Shown: piece by piece, positions 1 through 9,094 of the stretch
How the letters are laid out: each line of letters starts with the position of its first letter
How positions within the stretch are numbered: the stretch's first letter is position 1
DNA from: Streptomyces tanashiensis
GTDB taxonomy: Bacteria; Actinomycetota; Actinomycetes; Streptomycetales; Streptomycetaceae
Length of the DNA stretch: 64,000 bases
Reading direction: 5' to 3'
NCBI RefSeq assembly: GCF_014648895.1
Contig: NZ_BMRZ01000010.1
Location: 1 to 64,000 of the forward strand
The notes under the pieces: generated by a model
What the model saw: the letters and a program-made list of their open reading frames with translations, nothing else
What the model was told of the DNA's origin: nothing
The model's database searches: none
Program-made: the position numbers and the translations under genes

Positions 1-2267
1 GCCTCACGCGGCGAGATCCCGAAGAACCCCGCATCGAACCGACCCGCCTCATGCAGGAAACCGCCCCGCTGCACATACGTCGTCCCCGGATTGTCCGGAT
101 CAGCGTCGAACAGACCCTCCAAGTCCCAACCACGATCCGTCGGGAACCCCGACAGACCCTCACGCCCCTCACTCACCATCCGCCACAAAGACTCCGGACC
201 CGTCACACCACCCGGCAGACGACACGCCATCCCCACGATCGCGATCGGATCGTGCGGGTCGGTGTCCGTCCCTCCCGCGGCGGCCGCGTCGGCGTCCCAC
301 CACTCGGTGATCCCCAGGATCTCGGCGCGCAGGTGGGCGGCCAGGGCGCGCGGGGTCGGGTGGTCGAAGGTGATCGTGGTGGGCAGGCTCAGGCCGGTGT
401 GGAGGACGAGCCGGTTGCGCAGTTCGACGACGGCGAGCGAAGTGAATCCCAGGTCGCGCAGGGCGCGGTCGGGGGTGATGTCCTCCGTCGCGGGAAGGCG
501 GAGCACGTCGGCCGCCTGTGTGCGGACCAGCTCTTCGAGTACGCGCAGCTGTGCGTTCTCCTCGCGGCCCGCGAGGTCCGCCCGGAGGGCGGCGTGGACG
601 GCGGGGTCGGGTTCGGCGAGCCGGAACGACCGGCCCGCGGTGTCGGCCGCGATCCTCAGGCGTCCGGGGACCTCCGCGAGGCGGTGCCGGACGACCTTCC
701 CCGACGCCGTGCGGGGGATCGCCTCGATCTCGTGGATCTCCTCGGGGACCTTGTAGGCGGCCAGTCGGGCGCGGCAGTGCGCGAGGAGTGCTTCCGCGTC
801 GAAGCCGGAGGGCGCGGGGACCACGTATGCGACGGGGACCTCGCCGAGCGCCTCATGCGGCTTCGCGGCGACGGCCGCGTCGGCGACGCCCGGGAAGGAG
901 CGCACTGCCGTCTCGACCTCGACGGGGTGGATGTTCTCCCCGCCGCGGATGACGAGTTCCTTGATGCGGCCGCAGATGGTGAGGTGGCCGGCCTCGTCCC
1001 GGCGGGCGAGGTCGCCGGTGCGGAACCAGCCGTCGCGCAGGGCCTCGGCGGTGGCTTCCGGGCTGTTGTGATAGCCGACCATGACGTTCGGTCCCTGGAC
1101 CCAGACCTCGCCTTCCTGCCCGGCCGGGACCTCCTCGCCCGTGCGGGGGTCGACGACGCGGACTCCGACGCCCGGGACGGGCAGACCGCAGGATCCCTCG
1201 ACGCGGGTGCCGTGGGGGGCGTTGATGGCGATCGCGCCGCAGGTCTCGGTGCTGCCGTAGGCGTCGACGAGGGGCACGGCGAAGGTGTCCTCGAACGCCC
1301 GGCGCAGGGCGGCGGAGGTGACGCCGCCGCCGACGAGGCCGATGCGCAGGTCGGGCAGGGTGAAGCCGCCGTCCCTGAGGGCCTCGACGAGGTAGTGGTA
1401 CGTCGTCGGGACGCCGGCGAGGAACGTCGACCGGTCGTCGCGGAGTGCGTCGAGGACGTCCTGCGGCGAGTGTCCGTCGAGGATGCGGGCGGTGGCGCCG
1501 GCCACGGTGACCGACAGGACGCAGGCGATGTGGGACAGGCTGTGGAACAGCGGCAGGGGCCACAGCACGCGGTCGTCGGCGGAGAGTTCCGGGACGGGGA
1601 TGTAGCAGTTCAGCACGGACCAGAGGCAGTTGCGCTGGGTGGACAGCACGCCCTTGGGGAGCCCGGTGGTGCCGGAGGTGTAGAAGAGCCAGGCCACTTC
1701 GTCGGGCCCGAGGTCGTCGCGGGGGCGGGACGGGGCCGGCGCGGCCTCCGGGAGGACCGGTGCGTCACCCGACGGCGTCGGCGTACGGTCGCCCGACGGG
1801 GTTCCGGCGGCGAGTTCGTCGTACGAGAGGCAGCCCGCCGGCACCGGTCCGGCGCCGGTCACGAGCAGCGTGAGGGGGCCGAGCGGCGGGGCGTCGTCCG
1901 GGCGGTCGAGGAGCCGGGCGGCGTTCTGCGGGTCGGTGATGACGAACCGGGCGCCGCTGTCGCCGAGCATGTGGTCGAGTTCGCCGGCCGTGGAGCGCGG
2001 GTTGACGGGGACGCCGACACCGGCGGCGCGGACGACGGCGAGGTAACTCTCCACGGTGGCGACGGTGTTGCCGAGGAGGAGGGCGACGCGGTCGCCGCGC
2101 CGGAGGCCGAGGTCCGCCAGATGGCCGGCCAGCCGGGCCGTCCTCGCCTCCAGTTCCCGGTAGCCGACCGAGCGCCCCCGGTCGACGAAAGCGGTTTTGT
2201 CGCCGAATCGTTCGGCGTGCTCCAGAAGGAATTCCGGAAGGGTCTTGATGATTTCGCCCTGCACCAT
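1..2267 (-). CDS. Ansamycin PKS loading module (A-ACP) and start of KS1, partial
   Basis: The minus-strand frame is open from an ATG at 2267 to the window edge (755 residues, 3' end missing). Residues 1-540 form an acyl-CoA-ligase-like adenylation domain: FYTSGTTGLPKG (about 195-206), YGSTE (about 337-341), WFRTGDL (about 414-420), and PRTASGK near 518-524. An ACP follows, with the phosphopantetheine Ser in GFTSL (about 610), and a ketosynthase begins at about 674 (DPIAIVGMACRLPGG). This A-ACP-KS order is the starter module of rifamycin-type PKSs, which activates 3-amino-5-hydroxybenzoate (AHBA); the AHBA genes next door support that substrate. An AAGGTG ribosome site lies 7-12 bases upstream of the ATG. 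Extension modules and the amide synthase should lie to the left, outside the window. Confidence 0.93.
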   Translation of the reverse strand, partial: MVQGEIIKTLPEFLLEHAERFGDKTAFVDRGRSVGYRELEARTARLAGHLADLGLRRGDRVALLLGNTVATVESYLAVVRAAGVGVPVNPRSTAGELDHMLGDSGARFVITDPQNAARLLDRPDDAPPLGPLTLLVTGAGPVPAGCLSYDELAAGTPSGDRTPTPSGDAPVLPEAAPAPSRPRDDLGPDEVAWLFYTSGTTGLPKGVLSTQRNCLWSVLNCYIPVPELSADDRVLWPLPLFHSLSHIACVLSVTVAGATARILDGHSPQDVLDALRDDRSTFLAGVPTTYHYLVEALRDGGFTLPDLRIGLVGGGVTSAALRRAFEDTFAVPLVDAYGSTETCGAIAINAPHGTRVEGSCGLPVPGVGVRVVDPRTGEEVPAGQEGEVWVQGPNVMVGYHNSPEATAEALRDGWFRTGDLARRDEAGHLTICGRIKELVIRGGENIHPVEVETAVRSFPGVADAAVAAKPHEALGEVPVAYVVPAPSGFDAEALLAHCRARLAAYKVPEEIHEIEAIPRTASGKVVRHRLAEVPGRLRIAADTAGRSFRLAEPDPAVHAALRADLAGREENAQLRVLEELVRTQAADVLRLPATEDITPDRALRDLGFTSLAVVELRNRLVLHTGLSLPTTITFDHPTPRALAAHLRAEILGITEWWDADAAAAGGTDTDPHDPIAIVGMACRLPGGVTGPESLWRMVSEGREGLSGFPTDRGWDLEGLFDADPDNPGTTYVQRGGFLHEAGRFDAGFFGISPRE

Positions 2268-2637
2268 GACGTCACACCTTCCGGAATTACCAGAATCGTT
2301 CGAGAGAAGTCCCAAGACTGGACCTTTCGGCCAGGCTAGTTCGGGGGTCGGCGGCGCGACATCCCTCACCCTGGTAGGGCCTGGCAGGGCCCTTGCGGGG
2401 CCCCGGCGAGGGGGCTGATCACTACCAGACCGGGGGATGTCCGGCCGAAGGCGCCGCACTACCCTGAGGAAACCCCAGCCACGATGCCGTCCGCGTCATC
2501 ACCCATGTCGACCGGGCGACGGCAATCGCAGGCGATTTTCGGCACGGTGACGGTGTTTCGGGACGCGGAACCCGTCCGTGGCATGTTCCCGGGCACCCTC
2601 GGACGCATTCCCGCCCAGGCGGGAGAACAGGAGATTC
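2268..2637. promoter_or_regulatory. Divergent promoter region between PKS and AHBA operon
   Basis: This 370-base gap separates the diverging PKS and rifK-like operons and must hold promoters for both. It contains an inverted pair CTGGTAG (2371-2377) and CTACCAG (2422-2428), plus a G/C-rich block with two GGGCCC palindromes around 2386-2404. These are plausible operator elements for a cluster regulator, but no known consensus is matched. No convincing small gene is seen. Confidence 0.5.
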
Positions 2638-3810
2638 ATGAATCCCCGACAGGCACCGGAATTCCCCGCATGGCCCCAGTTCGGCGATGACGAGCGGACC
2701 GGCCTGATCCGTGCGCTGGAGCAGGGCCAGTGGTGGCGCATGGGCGGCAGCGAGGTGGACTCCTTCGAGCGGGAGTTCGCGGCCCACCACGGTGCGCCGT
2801 TCGCGCTGGCGGTCACGAACGGAACCCATGCGCTGGAGCTCGCCCTCCAGGTGATGGGGATCGGCCCGGGCGACGAGGTCATCGTCCCCGCCTTCACCTT
2901 CATCTCCTCGTCGCAGGCCGTGCAGCGTCTGGGCGCCGTCGCGGTCCCCGTGGACGTCGACCCGGACACGTACAACATCGACCCGGTGACGGTGGCCGCC
3001 GCGATCACGCCGCGGACGCGGGCGATCATGCCCGTGCACATGGCCGGTCAGATCGCGGACATGGACGCGCTCGGCAAGCTGTCCGCCGACACGGGCGTCC
3101 CGCTGCTCCAGGACGCGGCGCACGCGCACGGCGCGCGCTGGGAGGGCAAGCGGGTCGGCGAGCTGAGCCCGGTGTCCGCGTTCAGCTTCCAGAACGGCAA
3201 GCTGATGACGGCGGGCGAGGGCGGCGCGGTGCTCCTCCCGGACGCGGAGACGTACGAGAAGGCGTTCATCCGCCACAGCTGCGGCCGTCCCCGTACCGAC
3301 CGCCGGTACTTCCACGAGACGAGCGGCTCCAACTTCCGGCTCAACGAGTTCTCGGCGGCCGTCCTGCGCGCGCAGCTGGGGCGCCTGGACGCGCAGATCG
3401 CGACGCGTCAGCAGCGCTGGCCCGTGCTCCAGGAGCTGCTGCGCCAGATCCCCGGCGTGGTCCCGCAGACCGTGGACCCGCGCGCCGACCACAACTCGCA
3501 CTACATGGCCATGTTCCGGATCCCCGGCATCTCCGAGGAGGGCCGCAACGCGCTGGTCGAGGCGCTCGTCGCCCGCGGGCTGCCGGCGTTCGTCGCCTTC
3601 CGCGCGGTCTACCGTACCGACGCGTTCTGGGAGACGGGCGCGCCGGACATGACGGTGGAGGAGCTCGCCGAGCTCTGCCCCCACACCGAGGCCATCACGC
3701 GGGACTGCGTCTGGCTCCAGCACCGCGTGCTCCTCGGCACCGAGGAGGACATGCACGTCACCGCGGCCATCGTGGCCGAGGTGGTGGCCGAGACCCTGGC
3801 CGCCCGATGA
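2638..3810 (+). CDS. rifK: 3-amino-5-hydroxybenzoate (AHBA) synthase
   Basis: This PLP-dependent aldolase-fold enzyme of 390 aa aromatizes 5-deoxy-5-amino-3-dehydroshikimate to AHBA, the ansamycin starter; the RifK/RifL pair also acts early in aminoshikimate formation. The sequence resembles RifK along its whole length (N-terminus near APEFPAWPQ, QGQWWRMGG, TNGTHALELALQVMG). The PLP-binding Lys is K188 in FSFQNGKLMTAGEGG and the pyridine-contacting Asp is D159 in QDAAHAHG. The ATG at 2638 is preferred over an in-frame upstream codon at 2578 because of the AACAGGAG ribosome site just upstream and agreement with RifK length (388 aa). It opens a four-gene operon and overlaps the next gene by four bases. 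Confidence 0.97.
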   Translation: MNPRQAPEFPAWPQFGDDERTGLIRALEQGQWWRMGGSEVDSFEREFAAHHGAPFALAVTNGTHALELALQVMGIGPGDEVIVPAFTFISSSQAVQRLGAVAVPVDVDPDTYNIDPVTVAAAITPRTRAIMPVHMAGQIADMDALGKLSADTGVPLLQDAAHAHGARWEGKRVGELSPVSAFSFQNGKLMTAGEGGAVLLPDAETYEKAFIRHSCGRPRTDRRYFHETSGSNFRLNEFSAAVLRAQLGRLDAQIATRQQRWPVLQELLRQIPGVVPQTVDPRADHNSHYMAMFRIPGISEEGRNALVEALVARGLPAFVAFRAVYRTDAFWETGAPDMTVEELAELCPHTEAITRDCVWLQHRVLLGTEEDMHVTAAIVAEVVAETLAAR

Positions 3811-4982
3811 GCGTCCGGGTCGCGGTCGTCGGGCTCGGCTGGGCGGGCCGCGAACTGTGGCTGCCCCGGCTGCGGGAGCATCCCGCGTTCGACGTCGTGG
3901 CCGTCGTCGACCCGAGCCCGGCCTCCCGCGCCGCCTACGAGCAGGACGGCGCGCAGGACGGCGCGGGGGACGGTGTACGAGACGGTGCGCGGGACGGCGT
4001 TCGGGCGGGCGCGTCGGACCACTCCCGTCCCGCGGTCCTCGCCGACGTGGACGAGCTCGACCGCCGGTCGGTCGACCTCGCCGTGGTCGCCGTACCCAAC
4101 CACCTGCACGCCGAGGTGGCCGTCGCCCTGCTCCAGCGGGGCATCCCGGTCTTCGTGGAGAAGCCGGTCTGCCTGAACTCGGCCGAGGCCGAGAAGCTGG
4201 CGCAGGCGGAGACCGACGGCGGTGCGATGCTGCTCGCCGGCAGTGCCTCGCGCTACCGGGGCGACATCGGTGTCCTGCTGGACCTGGTGCCGTCGCTGGG
4301 AACCGTCCGTCACGTGGAGCTCTCCTGGACGCGCGCCCGCGGCGTGCCGAAGTCCGGCGGCTGGTTCACCAGTCGCAGCCAGGCGGGCGGCGGTGTGCTG
4401 CTGGACCTCGGCTGGCATCTGCTGGACACCCTCGACGCGATCCTCGGGCCGGTTCCCATGGTCCAGGTCTCGGGCACCGTCTCCGACGACTTCGTCAACG
4501 ACCCGTCGTGGGGCGCCGCCTGGCGCCAGGACGGCCCGCAGGCCGAGCTCCGCGGCGACGTGGAGGACACGGCCCGCGGATTCCTGGTGTCGGAGCACGG
4601 CACCTCGGTCGCGCTGCGCGCCAGCTGGGCCTCGCACGCGGCCCGCGACCTCACGCTGGTCCGGGTCGAGGGCAGTGCGGGCACCGCCACCCTCCGCTGC
4701 GTCTTCGGCTTCAGCCCGAACCGGGAGCCCGTGCCGACGCTCACGCTGACCCGCGAGGGCCGCACCGAGGACATCGCGCTGCCCGCCGAGCCGATCGGCG
4801 TGGAGTACGGCCGCCAGCTCGACGACCTGCCCCGGCTCCTCGCCGATCCCTCCCACCGCGGCAGCGCCGTGGCGGACATCCGCAGGAACATCCGGATCAC
4901 GGAGCGCTTCTACGAGTCCGCCCTCGCGCTCGGCGCGTCCTCCCCCGAACCCTCTCCCCTCCTCCCCCTGGGAATGTCATGA
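3807..4982 (+). CDS. rifL: RifL-like NAD(P)-dependent oxidoreductase
   Basis: This 391-aa protein belongs to the Gfo/Idh/MocA-type family. It has a Rossmann glycine motif at 9-14 (GLGWAG) and the family EKP motif at 118-120. RifL partners with AHBA synthase to make UDP-3-keto-glucose and its transaminated product on the way to kanosamine. The ATG overlaps the rifK stop (ATGA), implying translational coupling. Residues 47-69 are an unusual low-complexity run of DG-x-x repeats, encoded by an imperfect 12-base DNA repeat at 3945-4013, on a surface region between the Rossmann strand and the next helix. It is probably tolerated as a loop. Confidence 0.92.
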   Translation: MSVRVAVVGLGWAGRELWLPRLREHPAFDVVAVVDPSPASRAAYEQDGAQDGAGDGVRDGARDGVRAGASDHSRPAVLADVDELDRRSVDLAVVAVPNHLHAEVAVALLQRGIPVFVEKPVCLNSAEAEKLAQAETDGGAMLLAGSASRYRGDIGVLLDLVPSLGTVRHVELSWTRARGVPKSGGWFTSRSQAGGGVLLDLGWHLLDTLDAILGPVPMVQVSGTVSDDFVNDPSWGAAWRQDGPQAELRGDVEDTARGFLVSEHGTSVALRASWASHAARDLTLVRVEGSAGTATLRCVFGFSPNREPVPTLTLTREGRTEDIALPAEPIGVEYGRQLDDLPRLLADPSHRGSAVADIRRNIRITERFYESALALGASSPEPSPLLPLGMS

Positions 4983-5674
4983 CAACGAGCCCGGTCGAAC
5001 CGTCCGACACCACCACGGCGACGCTGATTCCGGTCAGGGACGCCGTGATCTTCGATCTGGACGGCGTCATCGTCGACAGCCTCGCCGTGATGAACGAGGC
5101 CTTCACCCGCGCCTACGCGGAGGTCGTCGGCGACGGCCCCGCGCCGTTCGAGGAGTACCAGCGCCACCAGGGCCGCTATTTCACCGACATCATGGAGATC
5201 ATGGGGCTCCCGCTGGAGATGGAGGAGCCCTTCGTCCGTGAGAGCTATCGCCTCGCGAAGGAGGTACGGGTCTTCGACGGCATCGTCGAACTCCTGACGA
5301 CCCTGCGCTCCCGCGGGCTGCGCCTCGCGATAGCCACCGGCAAGGCCGGCGAGCGGGCCCGTTCGCTGCTCGACGTCCTCGGCCTGCTCCCGTACTTCGA
5401 CCATGTGATCGGATCGGACGAGATCCCCCGGCCGAAGCCCGCCCCGGACATCGTGCTCCACGCCCTCGATCTGCTCGGCGTGCCGGCCGAGCGCGCCGTC
5501 ATGGTGGGCGACGCGCCCACCGACATGGCCAGCGCGCAGGGCGCGGGGGTCTCCACGGCCGCGGCCGTGTGGGCGACCATCGACGAGGAGGAGCTGCTCG
5601 CCTGCGGGCCGGACGTGGTCCTGCGCGGGCCCGCCGACCTGCTCGCGGTCTGCCCCGCGATCCCCGGTCACTGA
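4979..5674 (+). CDS. rifM: RifM-like HAD phosphatase
   Basis: This 231-aa haloacid-dehalogenase-superfamily phosphatase has nucleophile D26 and acid D28 in FDLDGVIVDS, a motif II Thr in IATGK, a motif III Lys in PRPKPAPD and the metal Asp in VGDAPTD. RifM-type enzymes are assigned to a phosphate-removing step in aminoshikimate precursor supply in ansamycin clusters. Its ATG overlaps the rifL stop by four bases, so translation is likely coupled. The first 20 residues are a Ser/Thr-rich tail that the HAD fold does not require. Confidence 0.9.
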   Translation: MTTSPVEPSDTTTATLIPVRDAVIFDLDGVIVDSLAVMNEAFTRAYAEVVGDGPAPFEEYQRHQGRYFTDIMEIMGLPLEMEEPFVRESYRLAKEVRVFDGIVELLTTLRSRGLRLAIATGKAGERARSLLDVLGLLPYFDHVIGSDEIPRPKPAPDIVLHALDLLGVPAERAVMVGDAPTDMASAQGAGVSTAAAVWATIDEEELLACGPDVVLRGPADLLAVCPAIPGH

Positions 5675-5692
5675 AAGACGGGGACACACGCG

Positions 5693-6640
5693 GTGGATCG
5701 CACAGTGCGGACGGGACGTCACCTCGGCGTCGACGTCGGAGGCACCAAGGTCGCCTTCCGGGTCGAGTCCGAAGGAGAGGACCCGTACGAGGTGTCCTTC
5801 CCGTGGAACGAACGCCACAGCGCCACAGCGGATCTCGCGCAGCTCGCCGACGCCGTCGGCGGGCTGCGCGCTCGCATGGGCGGGGGGACGGATACGGGCA
5901 CGGGCACGGGTGCCGGCACCGGCGGCGGGTTCCGGGCGGTGGGTGTCGCCATGCCCGCCACCGTGGACCCTGCGGGCCGGGTCCTGACCTGGCCGAGCCG
6001 GCCGGAGTGGACGGGCCTCGACCTGGCGGCGGCCCTGCGGGGGCTGTTCCCCGAGGCGGCCGTCGGCTGGGCCGACGACGGTGATCTGGGCGCGCTCGCC
6101 GAGGCGGAAGCCGCGGGCTGCGACCGGCTGCTCTACCTGGGGGTGGGCACCGGTGTCGGCGGCGGATTCGTCGCCGACGGCGCCATCTGCCCGGGGACTG
6201 CCCTCGGTTCCTTCGAGATCGGGCACGTCGTCGTCGAACGGGACGGCGCCCCGTGCGTCTGCGGGCGCCGGGGATGCGTGCAGGCCGTCGCCTCGGGCCC
6301 GGCCACGCTGCGGCGTGCCTCTCGACTGCGCGGCACGGACGTCACCTTCGAGGCGCTGCGTACGGGTGTGGTCCAGGGTGCGCCCTGGGCCCTGGCGGCC
6401 CTGGACGAGGCGGGCGCGGCGCTGGCCGCCGCGGTCGTCAGCGTGCACGAACTGCTCCATCCGCGGCTCACGCTGATCGGCGGGGGCTTCGCCGAGGGGA
6501 TGCCCGGATTCGTCGACAGGGTGGCCCGGGAGGTCTCCCGGCTGGCCCGGGACGGCGGCCCGGCCACGCCGGTCCGCCCGGCCGTCCTCGGCGGCCTGTC
6601 CTCGCTGCGCGGCGCGTGCGCGCTGGCCCGCTCGCTCTGA
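5693..6640 (+). CDS. rifN: RifN-like ROK-family kanosamine kinase
   Basis: This 315-aa ROK-family sugar kinase is expected to phosphorylate kanosamine to kanosamine 6-phosphate, the entry to aminoDAHP. It shows the N-terminal phosphate-binding motif GVDVGGTK (12-19), a glycine-rich GVGTGVGGG loop and the ROK zinc motif CVCGRRGC (188-195). The GTG start at 5693 follows the rifM stop by 18 bases. Residues 63-79 are a Gly-Thr repeat (DNA 5879-5929) inserted between helices, similar in kind to the repeats in RifL and in the hydroxylase downstream. The gene ends the AHBA operon, before a strong hairpin terminator. Confidence 0.92.
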   Translation: MDRTVRTGRHLGVDVGGTKVAFRVESEGEDPYEVSFPWNERHSATADLAQLADAVGGLRARMGGGTDTGTGTGAGTGGGFRAVGVAMPATVDPAGRVLTWPSRPEWTGLDLAAALRGLFPEAAVGWADDGDLGALAEAEAAGCDRLLYLGVGTGVGGGFVADGAICPGTALGSFEIGHVVVERDGAPCVCGRRGCVQAVASGPATLRRASRLRGTDVTFEALRTGVVQGAPWALAALDEAGAALAAAVVSVHELLHPRLTLIGGGFAEGMPGFVDRVAREVSRLARDGGPATPVRPAVLGGLSSLRGACALARSL

Positions 6641-6681
6641 CGGCGGCGGGCGACGGCTCTCACGGAACAGCACGGAACAGA

Positions 6682-6733
6682 AAGGCCCGGTCGGGCGGGA
6701 CGGCGTGTCAGCCGTTCCGCCCGACCGGGCCTT
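6682..6733. terminator. Bidirectional hairpin terminator
   Basis: A 22-base stem (6682-6703 with 6712-6733) pairs perfectly except for one G-U wobble, around an 8-base loop. It begins AAGGCCCGG on one side and ends CCGGGCCTT on the other, so it can act in both directions. It sits between the converging rifN and SnoaL-like genes. Confidence 0.9.
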
Positions 6734-6744
6734 CTTCATGCTCT

Positions 6745-6800
6745 TTCAGAGCTGCTTCAGAGCTGCCTCAGAGCTCAGAGCTGCCTCAGAGCTGCTTCAG
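6745..6800. repeat. Tandem 11-base repeat CTTCAGAGCTG at a gene end
   Basis: Five imperfect copies of an 11-base unit close to TTCAGAGCTGC lie between the terminator and the SnoaL-like gene and run into its last codons. The stop codon at 6786 lies inside the array, so slippage here would change the C-terminal residues. Confidence 0.75.
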
Positions 6801-7250
6801 GGCGGCGAAGAGCTGGTCGAGGCGACCGAAGACGCGGGAACCCTCAAGGTGGTTGGTGTAGTTGCGCGACTCGATGATGAGCCCGTCGCGGACCCGGAGG
6901 ACGTACACGCACGGCAGGGCGAGGTCCTTGCCGTTGACCGTGCCGCGGTAGGTGAACTCGGCGACGACGACCTCGGGGTCGGTCGACTCGTGGATGACCA
7001 CGTCCTCCGCGCGGTAGTCGCGCAGGCCGGAGGCCGCGGACTTCCCGGGGCCCTCGGCGAAGTGCGTGCGCATGGCCTCGCGGGTGAGGATCGGGGTGTC
7101 GCCGACCGGCGCCATCGGGTGCTCCACGCGGGTCTCTTCGGCGTAGAGCGCGGCGAGCACGTCGGCCTGGGAGGCGTCGCCGGCGACCAGCTTGGGGACG
7201 GCGTCGATCACCCGGAGAAACACGTCGCGTGCGGTGAGCGTCTCGGACAT
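6786..7250 (-). CDS. SnoaL/NTF2-like protein
   Basis: This 154-aa protein has the NTF2-like (SnoaL/ketosteroid isomerase) pattern: N-terminal helices, an EETRVEHPM strand, a central TREAMRTHF helix, and a C-terminal sheet ending in VYVLRVRDGLIIESRNYTN. Family members are polyketide cyclases, isomerases, hydrolases or small-molecule binding proteins; the role here is not defined. The ATG at 7250 is chosen over an in-frame GTG-proximal start at 7262 because GGAGG lies 6 bases upstream of it. It is the last gene of the minus-strand block after the FAD hydroxylase, so a tailoring or ring-shaping role in ansamycin assembly is plausible but inferred. Confidence 0.8.
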   Translation of the reverse strand: MSETLTARDVFLRVIDAVPKLVAGDASQADVLAALYAEETRVEHPMAPVGDTPILTREAMRTHFAEGPGKSAASGLRDYRAEDVVIHESTDPEVVVAEFTYRGTVNGKDLALPCVYVLRVRDGLIIESRNYTNHLEGSRVFGRLDQLFAALKQL

Positions 7251-7322
7251 GGGAACCTCCACGAGAGAAGTAGGAAACGGGGACTCGGTGTACGGGGGGA
7301 GAATCGAGGGAGGGACGGGGTC

Positions 7323-8996
7323 TCAGATCCCGAGCCGGGACCGTGGGGCCCGCGCCGCTCCGGTGAGCTGGGCCCGCAGGTCGTCGACGAGCGTCGCCGC
7401 CTCCGCAGCCCCCTTCGCCGCGCCGAAGACGTGGTAGTCGGGCCGGACCAGCAGGGTCGTACCGTCGCAGCGCCCCAGATGCGCGAGGTAGACGCCGTCC
7501 AGATCGGCCGCGGCGGAGCCGTCGTCACCGGCGTCACCGTTGTCACCACGGTCACCGCCGTCACCGCCTGAGGGCGGAACGAGACGGACCACGTGGGCAC
7601 CCAGGCCCGCGAGGAATCCGAGCCGCTCCTCGCCGAGGGCGGCGAGCGGGTCCTCGGTGGTGAGCAGGGCGAAGCCGCGCCCCACCACCTCGTCGAACAG
7701 ACCCGTACGCCCCCGGTACCGGACCCGGCCCTGCGGTGCGACGTCGCCGGCGGGCGGCTCGGTGACCCCGGTGAAGCGCTGGTAGAGCAGCCCTCCGGAG
7801 AGCGGCGGTGCGGGCTCGGGCCGGGTGCTCGTACCGGACGAGGCCCGCGCGAGCATCGCCGCGTCCCGGTCGGCCGCGGCGCCCGGATCGGACACGCAGA
7901 TGACCTTGCCGAGCTTCACCGAGGAGCGGATCGACTCCTCCACCTGCTTCCGGCGTTCCGTGGTGTAGCTGTCGAGCACGGAGACGTCGGCCAGGCCGTG
8001 CAGGACGAGGTCGAGCTTCCACGCCAGATTGGCGACGTCCCGGATTCCGGAGCACATGCCCTGGCCCGCGAAGGGCGGCATGAGGTGCGCGGCGTCGCCG
8101 GCCAGCAGGACCCTGCCCACCCGCCACTGGTCCGCCCAGCGGGCCTGGAAGGTGTAGGTGGCCGTGCGCAGCAGGGTCGCGTTGGCCGGGGTGACGTCGA
8201 AGGGCGCGAGAAGCCGCCATGCCGTCTCGGGCCGCTCCAGTTCGGCGTTGCTCTCGCCGGGCAGGCGCATGAACTCCCAGCGGCGGTGGCCCGGGCCGCT
8301 GGCGACCAGGGTCGTCGGCCGCTTCGGGTCGCAGATCTGGACGTTGCTGGGGGTGAAGACGCGGGGCTCGGCGAGTTCGACGTCGCAGAGGAGCCAGTCG
8401 TACGAGAATCCGAGGTCCGTGACGGGGACGCCGAGCGCCTCGCGCACGAAGCTGCGGGCGCCGTCGCAGCCGACCACCCAGCGGGCGGTGACGGAGCGCG
8501 TCGCGCCGTCGGGGCCGCTGGTGGTCACCTCGACGCGCTCCCCGTCGTCGGCGAGACCGACGACCCGCTCCCCGCGCCTGATGTCCACGCCGGGGAGGGC
8601 GGACAGCCGGGCGGCGAGGCGTGCTTCGAGGGTCGGCTGGTGCATGGTGTTGGCGTCGGGCCAGCCGTACGGGCCGACGGCCGCGAAGTCGATGTCCAGC
8701 AGGGCCTGCCCGGCGGCGTTCTGCCAGCGGTAGCCGTCGGCCGGTTCGGTGAACTCGCCGATCTGGGGGCCGATGCCCGTGCCGGCGATGAGGCGGGCGG
8801 TCTCGCCGTCGAAGCTGGTGGCGCGCGGGAGGAGGTACGGCTGGGCGCGCTGTTCGAGCACGGTCACCCGCCGGCCGCGCTGGGCGAGCAGGATGGCCAG
8901 CACCCCGCCGACCGGCCCGTATCCGACGACGACGACATCGGTGTCGGTGTCGGTACCGGCGGCCGTGTCGGTGCCGGTTTCGGTGTCCGTGAGCAT
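7323..8996 (-). CDS. FAD-dependent aromatic hydroxylase (Rif-Orf19/MhpA-like)
   Basis: This 557-aa class A flavin monooxygenase has an N-terminal FAD-binding motif VVGYGPVGG, the DG motif VVGCDGARS, and the second FAD motif GDAAHLMPPFAGQGM. Its C-terminal thioredoxin-like domain is typical of phenol and 3-(3-hydroxyphenyl)propionate hydroxylases. The family member in rifamycin clusters, Rif-Orf19, oxidizes the AHBA-derived ring during chain growth so that the naphthalene ring can close. By analogy this gene points to a naphthalenic ansamycin. GGAGG precedes the ATG. The first 20 residues are Thr-Asp-Gly repeats (8937-8996), and a Gly-Asp run is encoded at 7505-7570; both look like local repeat expansions. 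Confidence 0.88.
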   Translation of the reverse strand: MLTDTETGTDTAAGTDTDTDVVVVGYGPVGGVLAILLAQRGRRVTVLEQRAQPYLLPRATSFDGETARLIAGTGIGPQIGEFTEPADGYRWQNAAGQALLDIDFAAVGPYGWPDANTMHQPTLEARLAARLSALPGVDIRRGERVVGLADDGERVEVTTSGPDGATRSVTARWVVGCDGARSFVREALGVPVTDLGFSYDWLLCDVELAEPRVFTPSNVQICDPKRPTTLVASGPGHRRWEFMRLPGESNAELERPETAWRLLAPFDVTPANATLLRTATYTFQARWADQWRVGRVLLAGDAAHLMPPFAGQGMCSGIRDVANLAWKLDLVLHGLADVSVLDSYTTERRKQVEESIRSSVKLGKVICVSDPGAAADRDAAMLARASSGTSTRPEPAPPLSGGLLYQRFTGVTEPPAGDVAPQGRVRYRGRTGLFDEVVGRGFALLTTEDPLAALGEERLGFLAGLGAHVVRLVPPSGGDGGDRGDNGDAGDDGSAAADLDGVYLAHLGRCDGTTLLVRPDYHVFGAAKGAAEAATLVDDLRAQLTGAARAPRSRLGI

Positions 8997-9094
8997 GCTG
9001 ACTGGCCTCCGCGGCGTTGAGAGAGCGGGCGAGAGAAGGAAGTACGGGACCCGTCGCGGGTCAGCGGCCCTTGCGGGTCAGCAGCCCTTGCGGG

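Noticed and set aside
51..2339. 762-aa plus-strand open frame
   Set aside because: Arg/Gly-rich shadow of the PKS starter module on the opposite strand; no domain and no ribosome site.
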